Source: DASUVJ01 sp036378995
GTDB lineage: Bacteria; Patescibacteriota; Saccharimonadia; Saccharimonadales; Saccharimonadaceae
Direction of reading: 5' to 3'
DNA length: 26,327 nucleotides
Assembly (NCBI GenBank): GCA_036378995.1
Contig: DASUVJ010000048.1
Coordinates: 1 to 26,327 of the forward strand
Position numbers and translations under genes: made by a program. The notes beneath the pieces were generated by a model. That model worked only from the letters and a program-made list of their open reading frames with translations. It was not told the origin of the DNA and did no database searches. Positions 22,895 through 26,327 of the stretch are shown piece by piece (the first letter of the stretch is position 1; each line of letters opens with the position of its first letter).

Positions 22895-23502
22895 TGCGTT
22901 ACCAGATTTGTGTATCGGGTGCGGCAAGTGGCGACACGGTTCATACCTCACATCAGTTAGCCTACGAACTAGGCCAGGCGATTGCCGAATCCGGTAAAAC
23001 GCTTTTGACGGGAGCGACTGTCGGTTTGCCGCACTACGCCGCGATGGGCTTTATGAGCGTCGAAGATTCAAAAGGCGTATCTGTCGGATTCTCTCCGGCA
23101 ACTTCGTTTCGCGAACACGTCTCGACATACCGACTGCCGACCAAAGAATTCGACTACATTAACTTTACCGGCATGGAGTACGTTGGTCGCGATGTTCACC
23201 TGGTAAGGAGCTGTGACGGTATTATTACCGTCGGCGGTCGCATGGGAAGCCTGCACGAGCTCTCTACGGCGCTTGAAAGCCGTAAGGTCTGCGCAGTACT
23301 GCTTGGTAGCGGTGGCCTTGCGGATTATACTCCGACCCTTCTCGAACACATTGAAGCACCGGGTGCAAAGGAGATTATCTACGACAGCGATCCTGTTCGT
23401 CTGGTGGCGCGGCTCAACGAAGCACTTGATAAAAAATACGCTGATTTCCAGCACGATGGAACCGATAGCCAAGTAAGTGATCGCCGCGCAGGACGCGGAT
23501 AG
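22894..23502 (+). CDS. LOG-like (lysine decarboxylase-fold) Rossmann protein
   Basis: This 202-residue protein resembles the LOG / SLOG superfamily, whose best-known members are phosphoribohydrolases that release ribose-5-phosphate from nucleoside monophosphates. MRYQICVSGAAS at the N-terminus is the first Rossmann strand, ELGQAIAESGKTLLTGATVG the second unit, and GRDVHLVRSCDGIITVGGRM (98-117) runs into GSLHELSTAL. The hallmark PGGxGTxxE motif is only partly kept (VGGRMGSLHE, 113-122), with Val for Pro and Ser for Thr. E122 and R105 remain. Nucleotide binding is therefore likely, while hydrolase activity is uncertain. It starts one base inside the stop codon of the PfkB-family gene (TAATG), implying co-translation. 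Confidence 0.75.
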   Translation: MRYQICVSGAASGDTVHTSHQLAYELGQAIAESGKTLLTGATVGLPHYAAMGFMSVEDSKGVSVGFSPATSFREHVSTYRLPTKEFDYINFTGMEYVGRDVHLVRSCDGIITVGGRMGSLHELSTALESRKVCAVLLGSGGLADYTPTLLEHIEAPGAKEIIYDSDPVRLVARLNEALDKKYADFQHDGTDSQVSDRRAGRG

Positions 23503-23511
23503 GAGAAAAAT

Positions 23512-24258
23512 ATGGCACGAAGAGTATACGAAAAAGGTGACGCAATGGCAGTTGTTTTTGGCGTGCTCGTCGTGCTTCTCATGGCTGCGCTCGGGGTGAT
23601 TTTTTACCAGAACTTTATCGCTAAAAAAGCTGATACGTCAAACCAATCCCAGGATTCTGGCAGTTCGCAAAACGAAACGTTATTATCTGCGGATGTTGCA
23701 TTTAAAAATGACATCTATAGAATGGATTATCCGGAAGGATGGGAGGCTGAAGCAAAAAAGCCAGAAGCAGCTGACACGGCGACCGCTTCCAGCTCGATCA
23801 CCATTACAAATCCGGATAAAGATATCCAGGTAGTATTTCTTGTTTCAGAAGAGAGTGTGGCGTCTCAACCGTGTGACACGACAGACGGACTAAAGGTTCG
23901 TTATTACAACGTCCATTCCGTACCTGTGAAAAAACTGACGGGGACTTCACTCTTCCTTGTTGAGGCTATGTCGGACTACAAGGGCGGTGGATACAAATAT
24001 GCCGTCGGTCTTGCGCCAGAAGGTGGAATGACACATGCGAGTGTGGGCGATTCGCACTGTACGGTGGCGTCACTTGGGGCTCTTCCTGACTTGAATGGCG
24101 ACGGCTCGCCATTAAATGCTATCGCTAAAATTGATTTTCCTAAGCTGTCCAATGTCAAAGACTCTAAAGTGAGCAGTATGGACGAGCTGAAAGATATTAT
24201 GGCGACCGACGATTACAAAGCGGCCGTTAAGGTACTCGAGTCAATCCGTAAAGAGTAG
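23512..24258 (+). CDS. Anchored extracytoplasmic protein, unknown function
   Basis: The protein has 248 residues: a short basic head, one membrane helix (about 12-33, [21 protein letters not shown]), a Ser/Gln/Asn-rich linker (about 40-58) and a globular domain (about 60-235). The segment [13 protein letters not shown] (about 69-81) resembles the start of PsbP-like or similar small secreted domains, but the match is only in style. Two cysteines in the domain (about 123 and 183) could form an external disulfide. The C-terminus is charged helix ([19 protein letters not shown]). TAGGAGAAA precedes the ATG. It lies 9 nt after the LOG-like gene and its TAG stop touches the uvrB promoter. No family name is justified. 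Confidence 0.8.
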   Translation: MARRVYEKGDAMAVVFGVLVVLLMAALGVIFYQNFIAKKADTSNQSQDSGSSQNETLLSADVAFKNDIYRMDYPEGWEAEAKKPEAADTATASSSITITNPDKDIQVVFLVSEESVASQPCDTTDGLKVRYYNVHSVPVKKLTGTSLFLVEAMSDYKGGGYKYAVGLAPEGGMTHASVGDSHCTVASLGALPDLNGDGSPLNAIAKIDFPKLSNVKDSKVSSMDELKDIMATDDYKAAVKVLESIRKE

Positions 24259-24264
24259 TATACT
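24259..24264 (+). promoter_or_regulatory. uvrB promoter -10 (TATACT), leaderless geometry
   Basis: TATACT begins at the base after the upstream TAG stop codon and ends 7 nt before the ATG at 24272. The intervening GGTAGAG is not a convincingly placed Shine-Dalgarno, so a leaderless transcript is likely. No LexA-type palindrome is seen beside it. Confidence 0.55.
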
Positions 24265-24271
24265 GGTAGAG

Positions 24272-26245
24272 ATGAGCCAAAAATTTCGTCTCCAGACCAA
24301 ATACCAACCAACCGGCGACCAACCAACTGCGATTAAGCAGCTGCTTGCTGGCATTGAAAAAGGTGAGCGGGAGCAAACCCTCCTCGGTGTGACGGGTTCC
24401 GGTAAGACGTTCACAATGGCAAATATTATTCAGGACCGCCAAGTGCCCACGCTTGTATTGGCGCATAATAAAACCCTGGCGGCGCAGCTTTACAGTGAAT
24501 TTAAATCCTTTTTTCCTGAAAACGAAGTTCATTATTTTGTGAGTTACTTCGACTACTATCAGCCGGAAGCATATATCTCTTCAAGCGATACCTATATTGA
24601 AAAAGACAGCAAGATCAACGACGAGATCGATCGTCTTCGCCATGCGGCAACAAGCGCGCTACTGACACGTCGAGACGTCATTATTGTAGCCAGCGTCAGT
24701 TGTATCTACGGTATTGGTTCGCCTGATGACTATGCCGAGATGTCGATTACGATTAAAAAGGGCGAGCGTAGGCAGCAGGATAAACTTGTTCGGCTGCTGA
24801 CCGATATCCAATATCAGCGAAACGACATTGATTTCCACCGCTCAACTTTCCGCGTTAAGGGCGATGTGGTTGATGTTTTTCCGGCGGGCCAAGATGTCGC
24901 GTATCGCATTGAATTCTTTGGCGATGAAGTTGATCGTATTACTAAGATCGATCCGTTAACTGGTGAGATATTGGGCGAGCCGGATGAGTGTAAGATCTTC
25001 CCAAGCAGTCACTATGTTACACCAAAACAAAAGCTTGAGCACGCGATCGAAGGGATTAAAAAGGAATTCGACGAGCGCTTGGAGTGGTTTGAAAAACATG
25101 ACAAGCTCCTTGAGGCACAGCGCCTGTCGCAGCGCACCAAATACGATATTGAAATGCTAGAGGAGACCGGCTTCGTTAAGGGTATCGAAAACTATAGCCG
25201 TTATCTCACAAACCGCGAGCCAGGCGAACAGCCAGCGACGCTTATGGATTATTTCCCGGATGACTTTTTACTGCTCGTTGACGAAAGTCACCAAACCCTC
25301 CCTCAGGTTCGTGGTATGTATAACGGCGACCGTGCCCGAAAGGAAGTACTTGTTGAGCACGGGTTCCGACTGCCATCAGCACTCGATAACCGCCCGCTGA
25401 CGTTTACCGAGTTTGATCGTCACATTAACAAAGCAATCTATGTATCAGCAACACCCGGTGAATACGAACTGAGCCATAGCCCAGAGCCGGCCCAGCAGAT
25501 TATCCGTCCGACCGGACTTTTAGATCCCGAGATTACAATTCGGCCGACGGAAGGCCAGATTGATGATCTCATCGCCGAAATCAATGACCGCATTGCCAAA
25601 AAGCAGCGCGTGCTGGTAACAACGCTCACTAAACGCATGGCCGAGGATCTTTCGACCTACTTGCAGGAGATTGGGATTAAAACCGCCTACATCCACAGCG
25701 AAGTCGATACGCTTGAGCGCGGCGATATTCTGCGCGATCTTCGTCTTGGGGTATATGACGTTCTTGTTGGCATTAACCTTTTGCGAGAAGGACTCGACCT
25801 TCCGGAAGTGAGCCTTGTCGCGATCATGGATGCCGATAAAGAAGGGTTCCTCCGTAGTGAAAGCGCGCTCATTCAGACGATCGGACGAGCGGCTCGTCAC
25901 GAGAACGGTTCGGTGCTGATGTACGCCGATAACATCACCCGCTCCATGCAGGCTGCTATTGATGAGACGAATCGCCGTCGCGGCATCCAGGAAGCGTACA
26001 ATACTGAACACGGCATTACGCCGACCAGTATCGCCAAAGAGATCGACGAAGGTCTTCGCGCGATCATCCCTGTTAAAGAGGACGACAAGAAGCCAAAGAT
26101 TGATCTTAAAAAGATTCCTAAGGACGAATACAAAACGCTCGTCAAAGAGCTTACCGGCCAGATGGAGCTGGCGAGTGCCAATCTGGAATTTGAAAAAGCA
26201 GCAGAGCTTCGTGACCTGATCGCCGAAATTAAAGAAAAACTCTAG
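24272..26245 (+). CDS. uvrB: Excinuclease ABC subunit B
   Basis: UvrB is the damage-verifying helicase-like subunit of nucleotide excision repair; it is loaded by UvrA and recruits UvrC. The 657 residues are complete. Walker A is GVTGSGKT (39-46). The beta-hairpin that inserts between DNA strands lies around [20 protein letters not shown] (91-110), and the Walker B DESH is at 337-340. Helicase motifs V and VI appear in [16 protein letters not shown] and [20 protein letters not shown], and the C-terminal UVR motif that binds UvrC is [20 protein letters not shown] (about 624-643). It has no Shine-Dalgarno and is preceded by a TATACT 7 nt upstream. An endonuclease-like gene begins one base after its stop. 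Confidence 0.98.
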   Translation: MSQKFRLQTKYQPTGDQPTAIKQLLAGIEKGEREQTLLGVTGSGKTFTMANIIQDRQVPTLVLAHNKTLAAQLYSEFKSFFPENEVHYFVSYFDYYQPEAYISSSDTYIEKDSKINDEIDRLRHAATSALLTRRDVIIVASVSCIYGIGSPDDYAEMSITIKKGERRQQDKLVRLLTDIQYQRNDIDFHRSTFRVKGDVVDVFPAGQDVAYRIEFFGDEVDRITKIDPLTGEILGEPDECKIFPSSHYVTPKQKLEHAIEGIKKEFDERLEWFEKHDKLLEAQRLSQRTKYDIEMLEETGFVKGIENYSRYLTNREPGEQPATLMDYFPDDFLLLVDESHQTLPQVRGMYNGDRARKEVLVEHGFRLPSALDNRPLTFTEFDRHINKAIYVSATPGEYELSHSPEPAQQIIRPTGLLDPEITIRPTEGQIDDLIAEINDRIAKKQRVLVTTLTKRMAEDLSTYLQEIGIKTAYIHSEVDTLERGDILRDLRLGVYDVLVGINLLREGLDLPEVSLVAIMDADKEGFLRSESALIQTIGRAARHENGSVLMYADNITRSMQAAIDETNRRRGIQEAYNTEHGITPTSIAKEIDEGLRAIIPVKEDDKKPKIDLKKIPKDEYKTLVKELTGQMELASANLEFEKAAELRDLIAEIKEKL

Positions 26246-26246
26246 T

Positions 26247-26327
26247 ATGAACCTGAAGATTGCCGCCTGGAATACCGAGCAGCGCTTAACGACACTCACG
26301 ACAAAACGCCGTGGAACCCCGGAGCAT
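26247..26327 (+). CDS. Start of a probable endonuclease/exonuclease/phosphatase-family protein (truncated by window edge)
   Basis: The ATG at 26247 begins one base after the uvrB stop, and 27 codons are open to the window edge. The visible N-terminus, MNLKIAAWNTEQRL, looks like the first strand of the EEP fold (exonuclease III, DNase I-like, phosphatases), where the Asn of a WN-x-E motif and a following acidic residue help bind metal. Placement directly after uvrB would fit a DNA-repair nuclease, but the family also includes phosphodiesterases and phosphatases. The call rests on this short motif. Confidence 0.5.
   Translation, partial: MNLKIAAWNTEQRLTTLTTKRRGTPEH

Noticed and set aside
24489..24496. 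Fourth TTTACAGT copy
   Set aside because: It is inside uvrB coding sequence and matches ordinary codons; one chance copy is expected in a window of this size.
25520..26299. 259-codon open frame on the minus strand opposite uvrB
   Set aside because: It is fully antisense to the conserved end of uvrB, has no promoter or Shine-Dalgarno and no family features; likewise other long antisense frames, for example over trxB and the aldolase, are shadows of well-identified genes.
1..26327. Alternative genetic code (UGA as Gly or Trp)
   Set aside because: UGA serves as the stop of pheS and cyoB in tightly overlapping operons, and conserved Trp and Gly use ordinary codons.
1..26327. CRISPR arrays, tRNA or rRNA genes, insertion sequences, phage genes
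   Set aside because: No spaced direct repeats, cloverleaf-like gaps, transposase or integrase frames were seen; all intergenic gaps are under about 125 nt.

Overview
This window is a dense, low-redundancy bacterial chromosome segment that reads best as a Candidatus Saccharibacteria (TM7, Patescibacteria/CPR) genome. The evidence is indirect: a split transketolase, a streamlined cytochrome bo3 (cyo) cassette paired with a single-subunit NADH dehydrogenase, a short RelA/SpoT without an ACT domain, very short intergenic gaps, many TATACT-type promoters sitting directly on start codons, and many small membrane proteins with no familiar name. UGA ends genes here (pheS, cyoB), so the standard bacterial code is in use, which argues against the Gracilibacteria/Absconditabacteria code. 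The phylum call is an inference from content and style, not from a marker-gene tree.

Layout. (1) 1-495: a truncated gene leaving the left edge on the minus strand and a divergent small membrane protein, with back-to-back promoters. (2) 547-4510: pheS, an FMN-type split-barrel protein, and pheT, overlapping one another as one transcription unit. (3) 4560-10823: cyoA-B-C-D-E, a small three-helix membrane protein, and a type II NADH dehydrogenase. Together these make a two-enzyme aerobic chain: NADH to quinone by the non-pumping NDH-2, and quinol to oxygen by the proton-pumping bo3 oxidase. (4) 10862-12413: a membrane-anchored FKBP and a thioredoxin reductase-like flavoprotein. (5) 12410-15282: a glycerophosphodiester phosphodiesterase (minus), inorganic pyrophosphatase (plus) and a bifunctional RelA/SpoT (minus), with divergent promoters and a shared bidirectional terminator. 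(6) 15403-21348: GAPDH with its own terminator, then RpiB, a pentose-phosphate epimerase, both transketolase halves, class II aldolase and a PfkB sugar kinase. This is a near-continuous non-oxidative pentose phosphate / lower glycolysis operon. (7) 21392-24258: a second, N-terminally extended PfkB-family protein, a LOG-like Rossmann protein and an anchored extracytoplasmic protein. (8) 24272-end: uvrB and the first codons of an endonuclease/exonuclease/phosphatase-family gene.

How it works together. Region 6 can convert ribose and other pentose phosphates to fructose-6-P and glyceraldehyde-3-P and on to 1,3-bisphosphoglycerate, giving NADH. Region 3 can reoxidise that NADH with oxygen. Nothing here makes a quinone or heme, so the chain would depend on genes elsewhere or on a host or neighbour. 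RelA/SpoT and GAPDH are divergent, and their shared 120-bp promoter region carries three copies of an 8-bp word, a candidate common operator.

The most interesting structural signals are the recurrent leaderless-type promoters (TATACT ending 6-7 nt before the ATG at five genes), the relA/gap operator-like repeats, the split-barrel gene between pheS and pheT, the cyo/NDH-2 mini-chain with altered quinone-site residues, and the unidentified N-terminal region on the second PfkB-family protein. No tRNA, rRNA, CRISPR array, insertion sequence or phage gene was seen, and no stretch of more than 300 bases lacks a gene.
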